Of a stretch of 64,000 nucleotides of DNA, positions 33,658 through 45,894 are shown piece after piece. The position numbers and the translations under genes are program-made. The notes under the pieces are model-generated. The model was given only the letters and a program-made list of their open reading frames with translations. It made no database searches and was not told where the DNA came from. This DNA comes from Sepiola atlantica (lineage: Eukaryota > Mollusca > Cephalopoda > Sepiida > Sepiolidae): the NCBI GenBank assembly GCA_963556195.1, contig OY744525.1:77349844-77413843 (forward strand), written 5' to 3'. Numbering within the stretch: position 1 is the first letter of the stretch; every line of letters starts with the position of its first letter.

Positions 33658-34389
33658 GATTGTCTGAAGAAAACACACAAGTACAAAATATTTTAAATGG
33701 ATAGGTGGTAGCAGCTGCCGGCTCCAAATCTACGGCCGCTTATGGTAAAAAATCAAATTATGAGATACAAATAGATAGTGGCAGTGGCAAACGGTGGTTG
33801 GAGTATAAAATCATTATGAAGGGGGAGAGATATTACAATAAATGTGGAGGCATGCATATACATCTATGTGTCTAAATGGGTACATGTTTGTATGCTCATA
33901 TATGTATATATAGGTGTCAAATGTGGACACCTTCCCCATGCCTGATTGTGTTTCTCGCCCCTTCTCCCTCCTCCCTCGCCCTCATCATCTCCTACACCGT
34001 CCTAGTACACAACCCGTTTTTCTCATCTCAAGGCTAATTTAAAAAATTTAACTAACATGTCCCACATCCCCCTTTCATAATTTAAATTAATTCAAATCGC
34101 TACCAACGTTCGGACCTTTTTTTTTTAAATTTTGACTGTTTATAACTTAGTATTATCCCTCTTTTATGTTTGCCTTCAAAAAACTGTTTAAGTTAGAATA
34201 AATGTGTTTGTATATAAATCAAACTGTTTCTTCACTATTGTCCTTTCCTATTTCTTCCGACCCTTGTGTGTGGTACCAATGATAACAACACACAAAATGG
34301 CAGCCTCGTGTATCTGAATACATGGTCGCAAAAAACGTAAAAGCTAAGAAATAAGATATTCACTAGCTTTACCTGAGGAATTCTGAAAA

Positions 34390-34950
34390 GATAATTTTTT
34401 TAATGACCCTGGCTGTTGAAAGGTGCAAGGTCTTTTAGTTTAAACCGATCTTGTGCTACATTCTACCTTTTCTTTTTCAGTTTTCTTATTTTTTTTGTTT
34501 TTGCTAGGGATGGGGCATCCTACTGGATGACAGATATTCACCCACTTTTTCAGAGACTCCAACCGAGAGATCTTTTTAAGATTCTAAGCGTCACTTTAAG
34601 CACAATTGTTTGTATCTCTCTTGCACTTGATTCGCCAGGTAATTTTTTAAATTCTTTTTCATTAGCCCGGTTACTCCGATGATTACTGGAATGATGGAGA
34701 TCTTCCTAAGATTCCAGTTTCTTTTCATGTCATACACAAGACCTTGGTATTACTTTATCTTTTCCCTCTCAGCTCTGTTTAAGCGAGCATCATTAGGGGC
34801 ACTGACTTCAACTAGGGTTGCTATTTTATCCCTCTTGTCCCATATCATTATGTCAGATTTAACAGCTCTGTTTTCTAGGTATGTAGCTGTAATGATTGCG
34901 TAGTCGTGGTAGTTAATAAATACCGGCATCAGTGAATAACGATTCAAAAC
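34390..34950 (-). pseudogene. LINE C-terminal domain remnant
   Basis: The reverse strand reads an open 65-codon block with DIMIWDKRDKIATLVEVS and NDARLNRAEREKI (34880-34750), continuing in another frame as DMKRNWNLRKISIIPVIIG and NYLANQVQERY (34735-34610). This acidic-then-basic arrangement is the conserved domain after the reverse transcriptase in many invertebrate LINEs. The block is isolated; the upstream catalytic part is not visible. Confidence 0.65.
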
Positions 34951-35295
34951 AAGTTAAAATAAGTGTCAGTTTTGTTTCCATGATAGAAGGTTGGGACCTA
35001 TATTTATCTTTACACATTTTAATTTTTTTTATTTTAGCTTAGTTAGCTTTCAGAAATCGGGGAGCCCCTTCTTGGCGCTAACACTTGATTTCTTCATGAG
35101 ATACATTCTCAACCCTTGAGTTAATAAAGCAGTGAAAAATATTAATGTTCCTCTCCCCAATTGACCACTTAACTATGTTGTGCTTTATCTTTCTCGTGGT
35201 CATGTCGTGCTTTCTCTATGTGTGCTTGTGTATGTGCATAAGTATATAGATACAATCCTTGGAATAAACTGTTAATATGTATTATTTTTCTTTTC

Positions 35296-35484
35296 TTAGA
35301 TGTTTCCATCAGGACCAGCATCATCATAAGTGTCATCATCATCATTATCATCAATTTTTGCTCGGTTGTCTCCTCCAAAACATTCCTCAATGACATTAAC
35401 CAAATGATGAACTTCCTCATCCAGCAGGCAACCTCTGTGATGTCCGAAATCTTCCAAAGACTCCTTCATGAAATAAGAGTACAA
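35296..35484 (-). CDS. Orphan possible terminal coding exon, unknown protein
   Basis: Reverse strand: an AG preceded by a weak pyrimidine tract (ATATTTGTTAG at 35495-35485) leads into a 62-residue frame, YSYFMKESLEDFGHHRG, LLDEEVHHLVNVIEECF, then an acidic end (DDNDDDD..DDAGPDGNI) and TAA. The first part could form an amphipathic helix. Codon use and the acidic tail look more like a real protein end than a transposon. I do not recognise the family, and no partner exon is visible within 1 kb. It may instead be part of a retrocopy or chance ORF. Confidence 0.3.
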   Translation of the reverse strand: MYSYFMKESLEDFGHHRGCLLDEEVHHLVNVIEECFGGDNRAKIDDNDDDDTYDDAGPDGNI

Positions 35485-36164
35485 CTAACAAATATTTTTC
35501 TTTTTGTAATTCCATCTTTGATCCTAGATAAAACAAATCCAGAGAATCTAACTCGGTAATGGACAATAACATTCTCCTTCAATTTTTCTTGAAAAATAAT
35601 TGTTACGGTATGAACATATCTGGCCAGACTAGGAAAATAAACATTAAAAATACAAAGAAAAAAAACCCATAACATTATTTTATTGCTCCCTAGCTGTACA
35701 TACACGACATGGCGTTGTCCAGGAGTCTTTTTACTTTCATTTTAGTTTTGCTCATTGTCCCCCCCCCCCCTCCTCCTCCCCCTTTTTTTGTTTTTTTCTT
35801 TTAATTAAATTCTCATAAGAAAATATTTACATTTTGGAAAGATGATTTTGCAATAAAATCGCTCAGGCGTCTTTAAATCGCATAAAAACTTCTGAGTTTT
35901 TTTTTAACTCTTAAATTTATAACTAATAAGCTAAGAGCCATTATTTTTTAATAGGATCTTTTAAATTTCGTTTTATTTTACGGTTATTGCATTTTTTATT
36001 TCAATAAAAATTCGATAAAATAAATGAATAAATAATGAGTAAGTCTTGCAGAAGTGAGAAATATACACATATACACGAGAAGTGGTAACACAATTTTATT
36101 AATATAGAGATTATTAAAAATTTAATGGTATTATTGAGGATCAACACTCTCAGCTAACACACAC

Positions 36165-36665
36165 AGACACCAAAAAATCAGATTGCACTTTTTCTTTAGG
36201 CGATTATGTGATAACACCCTGAAAAACTTGGCTGAAAGTAAAAAATACAAACAAAACATTGTTTTAGAATTTAGAATGGGGTATCAGTTTTGCATATAAA
36301 TTTGATGTAAAATGATCCCCCATTCTGGGCCCTTCTTTCTAGCGTTTTAGGGCAGTTAACACAAAAAAATTTTTTGCTATGGGAGATAAATTCTGTGCGT
36401 TTTCTTTGGATGGGAGGCTGCTTTTTCAAGCGATTACGTCTGGTTTTATTACCTTGCCAGTCGGACAGGATTAGTAATATAAAAATAGTTAAATGCCATT
36501 AAAAGTTAGCATGGCCTTGAATAATTTTACGTTAAATTTATATACAAAACTGATCCCCCACTCTAAATTCTAAAATAATTATTTGTGTGTGTGTTTTCTC
36601 GTTTATTTTTCTTCCTTTCTGTCAACTTTTTTCGGGGTAATTGCCTTTAAAAAAAGTTGAATCTC
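36165..36665. mobile_element. Large foldback element, copy 1
   Basis: The left arm (TGCACTTTTTCTTTAGGCG ... TTTAGAATTTAGAATGGGG, GATGTAAAATGATCCCCC) is mirrored by the right arm (TTTTACGTTAAATTTATATAC ... TCTAAATTCTAAAATAAT ... GGTAATTGCCTTTAAAAA). The ~190-bp loop is unique to this copy. No ORF. Confidence 0.75.
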
Positions 36666-37243
36666 ATTTGGAGGGAGGAGAGTATTTAGCTGAGACTGTT
36701 AATCTACAAATTTATCAATTTAATTAAGTAAAACTATAATTATAATTTAATTTTGTTCGTTATACAACTTTTGTCCAGTTTCTTTTTGTCCGGTCACTTT
36801 TTGTCCGATCAGCTAAAAATAAAACAAACAAAAAAACACATAAGCAATTCCAAGGGAGCTAACTCTACGGTCTTTCTTTAGCCATTCTGGGTTTACTTTT
36901 CCAAATGAATTCAAATTGGAAGAAATTTTCCTATAAAGGTTTTTAAACGTCCTCTCCCGTGAAGAAAATTCAATAATAATACCCGTTGAAACTAAAACAG
37001 AAAAGCATGCAAAATATAAAAGAAACATTTTTGTTTTAAGTAAGTAAAGTTGTGTAAAAATAAATCATAATTTCAAATTTCTATTTTAAACTAAGAAAAG
37101 CGAAGCGTCTTAAAAAAAAACGGTTTTTCCGACATTTAATTTTAATTTATAAACAGAAAGCCATCCCCTCTTTTTTTTAACACATATAACATTTGAAATT
37201 ACCAATGAGAATTTAAGCTTTAATTTAAATTTTAAGACAAATA

Positions 37244-37684
37244 TTTACGGTTTAAATTTGAAGTATTATTTTGTTTTCAAAAACTAATTTAAATTTCAAC
37301 CGTAAATGGTTTCGACCCAAGAATAAAACACAATCCACAAATCCATCCAATTTAGAAATGTTTATTTTAACGGACTAATTATCCTTTTGTTCGTTTATTT
37401 CTTTTCATTATAATTTTTTTTTTTTAAATAGAATAAGCGGACAATTAGTCTATTGGATTTTTTTTTAAATGCTATGAAATAATGAATTTGATAGTTTTAA
37501 AGAAATCAAACCATTAAAGAATTGCTTTATTAAACAACCTTAGAAAGTTACAACTGTTAAATTATTATTTTGGGCTAATGTTTAGACAAAGGTTATTTTA
37601 ATAAAAATTGAATTAAAAAGGATAATTCTAACTTTCTAAGGTTTAATAATGTAATTCTTTAATAGTTTGCTTTCTTTAAAACCG
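37244..37684. repeat. AT-rich region of nested palindromes
   Basis: Inverted pairs: ATTTACGGTTTAAATTT / AATTTAAATTTCAACCGTAAAT (37244-37307); AACGGACTAATTATCC / GGACAATTAGTCTATT (37369-37455); and TTTTAAAGAAATCAAACCATTAAAG...CCTTAGAAAGTTA / TAACTTTCTAAGG...CTTTAATAGTTTGC (37493-37683). Confidence 0.75.
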
Positions 37685-37863
37685 TTTTGAAAACGGCGTT
37701 TTCGGTTATCTTGAACTTTTCAGCTTTAAGATGACTGCCATTGAAATAATTATCTTAACCAAATTAGTTCTAGTTTTATAACAGTTTGGTTCAATTCATA
37801 ATTTAATGACTAAACAATACCATAATAATATAAATTATTACGGTAGGCCTATTCCTTCATAGA

Positions 37864-38161
<298 letters not shown>

Positions 38162-38229
38162 TCTTGTCCATTACGACACTTCTTTTTCATGAATTATCGT
38201 GTACCTTATATATATATATATATATTATA

Positions 38230-38430
38230 CGTTTATGTACGTATAAAATAAATAAAAAGGTGTATATTAACGAAAAATATGTTCTATAAAGTTAAGGGCG
38301 ACTAATAATGCAATTGTCTGCATCTTAATCACTTAGGAAGTGAGACAATCGAAGTAGTAGTGAGCAAAAAAACAACGACGCTGCAATCACCAATAAAAAT
38401 AATTACATAAAAAATACATTAATATATATA
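38230..38430 (-). repeat. Dispersed repeat, reverse copy of 26.7-26.95 kb
   Basis: See the 26796-26950 entry: the match runs through AAGGGCGACTAATAATGC, the AGTAGTAGTGAGC block and the AATAAAAATAATTACAT end. It also has the TTATGTACGTATAAAAT tail found after the 27.78 kb ribozyme. Confidence 0.85.
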
Positions 38431-39382
38431 TGAGATTATGACATTAAGAACGTTTTGGAATTAAAATCAATTTAGTATTACGTAGTAATAAGGGGAAAAT
38501 ATTGTAATACTTTTTTCGTCTGAGCGATACAAAAAACAACATGGCGGCATCCCGTAAGACTCTAACTAACTTTTACAGCTTACAGTTACTTTTATTTGTT
38601 GTATATTTGTTTTTTTAGCGTTTTTACTCTGCTGAGTCTCGTAAAAGATACCCAAAATGTCTGCTTTTTAATGAAATTCAAAAATAATGACTCATCTATT
38701 TTTAATATCTTTTTTGTTTTTCATTTATTTACATACAAAAACGGATAAAATAACTCAAATTGTCGTCTGCTTTGTAAAACATAATTTGGTTCTTTCATAC
38801 AACAGGGGCGCATTCGAAAATTCGAGTTTTCCGTTGGTTTAGGAATACTGGAACACTAGTAACACAAATGGACACAATATTTGACATTTTCATTTAAACT
38901 TTAATTCAAGCCATAAAATACTTTCTAATCGACAGTTTTCAGTTTCAAGGCTTTAAAATCTCTTTCGAATTTCGAAGGCTGCTAAGTGAACGTGACGGCC
39001 ATTCTAATTTATTATTACTCAATTTAAAAAAACAATTTCCAGCGTTCTGTTTACTTCCCGAGTTTTCTAAGTTTGATAGTGATTTTGAAACCTTTTAAAC
39101 TGATTTTTTTTTAATGTATAAACCGAGAAAAATAAAACAACTTCTCTTTAAATTGTCTGCCTTTTAACGAATATTTTGTATCATGCTTTTTTTTGTTCTT
39201 TCATTTATTTACAAACTGAGAAACTGATAAAAGAAAACCTCTTTAAATTGTCGTCTGCTTAAAAATGGTACCCCACGATTTCAACGGAAAAAAAAGATCG
39301 TATTTTATTTATTTATTCATTTTTATTTTTTCTTGGAATTACACGTCAACACTAGAAATACCTGAAATAAATAAAATATTTT

Positions 39383-39850
39383 AAACTTTAGAGTGGGGTT
39401 TCACTTTACTATATAAATATCACCTAGTTCTTGGTCACATAGCGTAGGACAGAACAAATAACCATTTTCGCTACTGGGACTTAAGGTTAGTGTTGAGGTT
39501 AATGAAGGACATGTTTTTTTAAGGGTCCTGCTTTTTTTGTTTCCTGTTGAAAAATAAGGTCTCCACCTCATTTCTTTTTTTCAGCAGGACCCTTAAAAAA
39601 CGTGCCCTTCATTAACACTAATTTAAAGTCCTGGGTGGCAATACAAAACAAAAAATGAAGTGGCAATATGAGGCAAAAAAATATCTAAAATATAGTAATA
39701 GTTCTGAAATTTTTTTTTTTAAATGGCTGTCATTTAGGAAATACAAAAAAATGGTTATTCGTTCTGTCCTACGCTATGTGGTCAAGAAGTGGGTGATAAT
39801 TTTACGTTTAATTTATAAAGTAAACCCCCACTCTAAAGTTTCAAATATAT
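39383..39850. mobile_element. Large foldback element, copy 2 (near-perfect palindrome)
   Basis: AAACTTTAGAGTGGGGTTTCA at 39383 is mirrored by ACCCCCACTCTAAAGTTT at 39825-39842; inside, GCGTAGGACAGAACAAATAAC pairs with GTTATTCGTTCTGTCCTACGC, and AAGGGTCCTGCT with AGCAGGACCCTT. The termini match copy 1 and the 49.4-50.5 kb copies. The 143-codon forward frame over the right half is an artefact. Confidence 0.85.
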
Positions 39851-40204
39851 ACATTGTATTAATAAAAAAAGTGAAACTATGGCCGGGGTGGAAGTGTGTT
39901 TATGGCGGGAGATTCAAAAGGAGAACAAAGGGTTTTTGGATTTTTAACCACAGTCGCGAAGGATTTCGGACAAATGGTTTTGCGATAATGAATCCCCCAA
40001 CCATAGGTAGTGTGATAGATGCCTTTATAACTGCATGTTATCACACCATTAATCTTCCACCATCGGACCACGTGGGGATTAAATAAAACAGTTTAAGATA
40101 ACCAAGATGAAGGAAGAAAACATTAAACTTACCTTAAAGAAAGCGAAGGAATTAGGAAGCTATACACATATACGAATAGGCGTTAATAAAAAAGGAAAGG
40201 AATA

Positions 40205-40840
40205 ACATTTTAGTAACAAAACAATTTATTTACTATTTAGAAGAGAGTATAAGTTCATTATTGGAGCGTGTGATGCGATGCGTGTTGAATGTCAGTTGGG
40301 TGGCCATTTTGTGAATGGTGAATGTGTGAAGGAAAAAGTTCGTTGGGAATGAAAGGAAATGTTCATCCAATTGATAGATAGATTTTTTGAATCGAAAGGG
40401 TTACCTTTCTCTTCCCCTCCTCCTCCACACAGCTCGTTCGAGCTGGTGGGGGGGGGGGGAATCGCCGAGAGTTCTTTGTGCGTTCTTGGTCTCCGGACGC
40501 TGAAGGAAAAAGAGAGAAAGAGGAAAGGAACGTCCCCTTCTTTATAGATTTAAGATCACGTATGGCCGAGCTGACCTGTCGGCCGCCCATTGGTCAGAAA
40601 CCTCCGGCCACCGTGATTAGGCGAGATTTCGCGAGTTTCACCAGAGGCAAAGAAGGGTCAAACAAAGAAAGAAAGAAAGGAAGAAAGGGAGAGAGTAAGC
40701 CGAACGAACCTAGAAAGAAAAGGGGTAGCTAAACAGGCTAGCCCTTTCCCCAATGCCCGCTCGTCTCCTCTGCCACAAAACTACATAACTCGTTCCACCG
40801 TTATATGCCTCAATTTGCCTCAGCTTGTGTCTATCCGTTA
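40205..40840 (-). repeat. LTR-like GC-rich block, reverse strand
   Basis: On the reverse strand it starts TGTAACGGATAG (40838), has CCAATGGGCGG (40592), a TATA-like CTATAAAG (40545) and AATAAA (about 40228). GC content is far above the flanks. The reading frames across it look spurious. Confidence 0.35.
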
Positions 40841-40849
40841 CACCTCTTC

Positions 40850-42660
40850 ATTGTATTGCCCTCTGAGAATCACCTTTACATATTTAAAATATATATTTAC
40901 AAGTTTTTAAGGTATTTCCAGGGTGTTGTTGTGTAAGCACACGAGAAAAATAGAATCTCATCTTTATTTATTCGTTGACAGTGTGGAGACAAATTGTCAG
41001 ATTTTACCAAAATATTTTGTAACAAAATGTTTTTCATACTTTGGCATGTTATTTTCATTTATGGCAAAGTTTGTAATAAATGAAAAAGACGTGCAAAAAT
41101 ACACAAAACATTTTGTTAGAAAATATTTTAATGGAAATATTGTAATCAAAAATATTTTTTACAAAAAGTGAATAATACTTTTTTGTATGTCTTTCATTAA
41201 TTTACAAACCGATGAACCTTAAAACTAATAAATTTATTTCTTAAATTGTTGTCTACCTTTAAAATCTATTTTCTGACAAAAAATAGTCATTTATTTTTTG
41301 TATTTTTCATTCATTTACAAACTGATAAACAGAGTTAAACTCCTGTTGGATTTATTCCATACTAATTTTCTTAGGAAAGGTATTAACCTCTGCTTCACCC
41401 GGCTATGAGTTATCATTTTTATCTCAAATCTTGTTACTGTTGTACTTCACATTTCAGTGTTAATCCACAAATGGGTTGATATGTTGTGAAAAAGACAAAC
41501 AGATAAAATCCCTAAAAATTATTCAATAGATAAAAAACTGTTTAAGCTTTTAATTTTGCATCACAATATTATGGCTTAATTTTGCACATTTTGTATGATA
41601 GTAAAATTTGTAAAGGTCTGAAATCTTCATTTAATAGTGACACCGAATTTTTGTCATATCTCCATCTTCTTTAAAACCGATAAATAACATCTGAAGTTGC
41701 TATCAATTAACTTTTATTTAAAGAGAAAAAAGGCTTCATTTTTTTCTTTTGTTTTATATTTGATAAAAAATGATATTTTTAAATTATTTTTTTTTCATTA
41801 ATTCAATAGTTAATTTTTAATATATACAACCCAATCTTGAGTTTTTATCCTCAAACATCATTCAAAAAAGAAATCAAAATAAACCTTGTTAATCATTTTC
41901 ATAACTCTTGACAATTGATTTTTTGGAGGAAGGTCTTTTAAGTTATCTCATTTATACAAGATTGCAGATAGGAATTTAGAGATAAATTTATTTTAAAAAT
42001 ATTTTTTGACTGAATTTAATTCTTTGATGTTCTTAGAAAATATTCAGAAAATAAAACTGCTGTTTTTTATGATTATTCATTTTCATAAATACTATGATGT
42101 TGAATTGACTTAACCATTTTAATTGTTTAGAATTAAGAATTTTTATTTAAAAAAGATACTAAACTTATCTTTTAACTTTTTGTATTTTTAATGTTTAATG
42201 AAAGGAATCATTTGGACAAGTATAATGTAATGTATTTGCGAAATGAATTGCAGACAAGTAAATTTTGATATAAAGATTACTTCCCTTTTAAAAAGAAATA
42301 TTCTATGAGGATCAGTGTAATGCCATAGAAATATAATTATTGTATTTTTAAATAATTTAAAACATTATTTGTTTTGTTTCTGTTATTTTGAACTGGAAAT
42401 AAAATGTCTAAATTCATTGTTTCAGAGGCCACAAATGTGTCCTATTAATACTGTGTAGTTATTCAATAGAGTTATTCTTCTTTGTTAAACAAAGATATGT
42501 TGAGTGATTGAAGATATATAACTTATTGTTGAAGTTGGATTATTTTTTAAATAAAATATTGAAGACTTCCTTTTCATTGGAAAAGACTATTTCCATAGTA
42601 TTATACAAAGCATTTATATTCTTTTTAAAATAAATACCCTATTTTAATAATATATTTAAG
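40850..42660. other. AT-rich stretch, no gene seen
   Basis: An 82-codon forward frame at 40923 is low complexity and unrecognised. Nothing else can be supported. Confidence 0.5.
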
Positions 42661-42668
42661 AGTTTTTT

Positions 42669-42716
42669 CCCTGTGCTGATGAGAGCCGTAAGCTTGAAAT
42701 GATGTTGTACGTAGGT
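42669..42716 (+). ncRNA. Type I hammerhead ribozyme motif
   Basis: Core CTGATGA (42676-42682), stem II GAGC/GCTT (42683-42686 with 42692-42695, loop CGTAA), GAAA (42696-42699), a weak stem III (A-T, T.G, G.T) and a GTA cleavage triplet ending at 42709. Stem I pairs 42670-42675 with 42710-42715 (six pairs, two of them wobble). All CUGAUGA and GAAA core bases are intact. Position 15.2 is T in place of the usual C. Confidence 0.7.
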
Positions 42717-42736
42717 AAAATATTAAAAAATATAAT

Positions 42737-42744
<8 letters not shown>

Positions 42745-42792
<48 letters not shown>
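42745..42792. repeat. (TA)n microsatellite
   Basis: Lies 30 bp after the 42.7 kb hammerhead. Confidence 0.97.
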
Positions 42793-42794
<2 letters not shown>

Positions 42795-42989
42795 TATGAC
42801 ACAAAATAAAATCTCTTTTCCAAATGAATGCTGATTGATATTTGAAAGAAATATATTTAAACCCTCATTTAAATCAAAAACTGATTGAATGCTCTTGTAA
42901 AAATATAAGGAATTAAATCTATTTGTAAATAATCATAAATTATGCCATATATATTTTTTCAATTGAAATAAGATTTTTTTTTTACTAAT

Positions 42990-45890
42990 AGGTCACCGCT
43001 TATCAAGGCCTGGGGCCTACTCAATGACAAGGGTAAAAGAGATCGTCAGTTGGACAATGAGTGCCACCATGCGAGGATTGGAAATAACCGGTGGATTGGG
43101 CAGACGATTTCTTGAAAGGAATTGTTTATCTAGGAGGACAGCTTAAGAAGTATTTGTTTACATTAGACTTGAAGACGACCATGTTGTAGTTGACTGGGAA
43201 GCAGCTTTGCAGTATTTGTTACACAGATGGGACGCTTTAGAAAAAAACTTTATTCATGGAAGTTCCGCTTGGTCTTTGGTACAGAGAGAGAGAAAGGAAA
43301 GTTCTCTACTGTGGTTGTAGACAGGCGGGTTCTTGCTGTGAATGTTTTACAGGGGAAGGGGGGATTGGAGCTCAGTCGAGCACCTATCATGAACATAACA
43401 ATACAGTCAAGAGAGGCTAGCGACATCTCTTCTGTGTGAAAGGGTCTGCAAGGAAGAGAAAAGATCATCCCTTACTAGATTGTGAAGTCGGTTTTGTAAT
43501 CTGCCAAGTGCTTTAAGTTCATTTTCCCCAGATGTGACAGCAGTACTCCATCTTAGGATGGATCTGGCTCTTATACAGGTAGAGGATTGCGTCAGGGGTG
43601 AGGTACCTTCTGGAGTGATAGAATGATCCAACCATTTTTTCAGCGACCTTAGTAACAGATTTGATGTAAGTCTTCCATTTCGGGTCGAGCGTAAAAGTCA
43701 GACCTAGCTTATCAAGGAAGAGAGCTTCCTTAAGGAGAGAGCCATTCATTTCAACTGAGGAAAAATGAGGATCGGAGCATTGGTGGTGAAAAAAGAGAAG
43801 CTTGGTTTTGAAGGCTAGTAACAAGCCATTTTCTTCCCATTGCACCATATGCTCCAAGTCTGAAGAGAGAGAGAGCCAGAAAGATCTTGGTCATCAGTCT
43901 TCTTCGATGTGCTGCCATAGATAGTTGTGTCGTCTGTGTGGATATCAACGAATGATCTCAGGATACGATTTGGAAGTTTATTTATGAATACCAGGAAGAG
44001 GGTAGGGCCAGAATGGATCCTTGAAGTATGCCGGCATTGATATTATGAGCTTCGAACATCTGTTCGTCAACAACTACTTTAATAGACCTATCGGAGAGAA
44101 AAGATTTGATGGTTGTGAGGACATTTCAAGGTATTCCATAGCGAGCAAGTTTGTGAAACAAACCTTTGTGTAAAACCTTATTCGAAGGCCTTTGATATAT
44201 CAAGAGGTATCACCCTAGAAACAAAGCCTCATCGATAGATTCACTGATTCTGTATTATATCACAGTCAGCATGTCAGCTGTAGATCTTGCAGGAAGAAAT
44301 CCATATTGCTTGTCTCTAAGCAGATTGGTTTTATGTAAGTGGTTGACTTCTAGATTTATTACAGATTTGAGCACAGGAGACTGATCGATCTATACTGAGA
44401 TGCAGAGGACTGATCTCCAGTATTTTTTAAATACTGGACAGATCAGCAAAGTCTTTCAGGGTGATGGAAAGCATTTCTCCTTGAAGCAACCATTAAACAT
44501 TTGTAATGATAGGAGCTATTTCTGGTTGTAGTTTCTGAAATGTTGTCGGACCAGTTGCCTTGTTAGTATCAAGGTTCTTGATAAGTTTAGCAACTTCCTG
44601 AACAGTTATTCAGATGTTGCTTAGAGTTTTTCCGGTCATGGGGGAATTTTTGGGGTATGTGGCCCTGATCACAAAGGGTGGTATTTGCTGCAAATTTCTT
44701 TGGGAAAATTTGGCTTTCTCAGATGCTGAGGAGATTTTCTCTGGTCCGTTAATGATAGTTGGGAAGAGGTCTTACAACTATTCAGAACCCTGTTTGTTAT
44801 TCTCCAAAACTCATGGGAGCCAAACCGTTGATCGGTCACTCTAGATTTAACAGATTGGGCATAGGACTCTTTAGCATTTACTATGACCCTATGACAGTGA
44901 TTTGGGGCAGATTCGAAGGAGGCTTTGGTTTCAGAGCATCTATTTCGTTGAAAACAGTTGACATAGTGGTTCCTGTGGGCAATAGCAGCAGCACATTCAG
45001 GGTTGAACCATGGCTGGCTGATTGGTCTTTGTTGAAGTGTTTTGGATGATATAAAGCTCTCAATACCAATGATTATCCAATCAGATATACTGAAAGCGAT
45101 ACAGGATACGTTCTTTTTGAAAACTGTTTTCAGAGGGATCACATATGAAGGATCTTAAGCTATCCCAATCAGTCATTGGGTATTGGAAAACTCTGCTATG
45201 GAAATGGACATCAGAAGAATTGCTGTGCTTCATTTTAATCTTAATTGAGACAACTGAGTGATTGAAGGATCGCACTGAAGACAGGATAGTAGATGTGTAC
45301 TTTTCCGGGCAAGTTGTCAAAAAAGGATCAAGAAGGCGTGCAAAATGTCCATCAGCATTGGGCTTGTCAACAATTTGGGTAAGCACATAGGCAAGGGAAA
45401 AGTGACAAAACCTCCCTTCATCATTGGTCTTGTTTGAGTAGACTAGCCACTCAACATTATGAACATTGAAGTCGTCACAGACCTGAATGCTAGCAGAAGC
45501 ATGATCAGTCAGGATCTTATCGATTTTGTCAGAAATTTGCTCAATAATAGTAACACCATCGGTGAGGGGGACAATAAAGGGCAAAGATTAAAGTGATGCT
45601 GTGAGCAAATGCAACATGGAAATACGTATAGAGTGAATCAGGGTCTTCTTTGGAAGTGCCCCTACCACATGGTAAACTGTCCCTGATGTACGCACAGACG
45701 ATGTTGGGGGTCTGGTTTTGAGGTCATATTTGAATAACCTAGGATCATGAAGTCATCTATAGAAACTGACAGGCCAATGCTAGTTTCACGCAGAAACAAC
45801 AGGTCCGGTTTGGTCTCCTGTAAATGGAGACCTGGTAGAAGGGATCTACATTAGAATTTGGGGTTCAGGGGAATATGATCCAAATGGAAT
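42990..45890 (-). pseudogene. Longest LINE copy: endonuclease plus reverse transcriptase remnants
   Basis: From 45890 down the reverse strand carries an apurinic-type endonuclease remnant (LFLRETSIG near 45800, and a DFNVHNVEWL block near 45460, which carries the family Asp-Asn pair), a linker region (QPWFNPECAAAIAHRNHY near 45000), the reverse transcriptase (degraded from 44600 to 43900) and the C-terminal domain with MEYCCHIWGK (43545-43520), LHNLV and LSHRRDVASLS (43430-43407). The 3' end is at 42990 next to a poly-A-like run on the element strand (T-run before 42990 read in reverse). It is the most complete LINE in the window but has many stops. Related to the copy at 12.8-14.6 kb. Confidence 0.85.
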
Positions 45891-45894
45891 TATT

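Noticed and set aside
39655..40086. 143-codon forward frame
   Set aside because: Its first half is the arm of the foldback element; no domain and an equally open reverse frame overlap.
40359..40732. Three overlapping 60-85 codon frames in a GC-rich block
   Set aside because: Both strands are open because of composition; features fit an LTR better than a gene.
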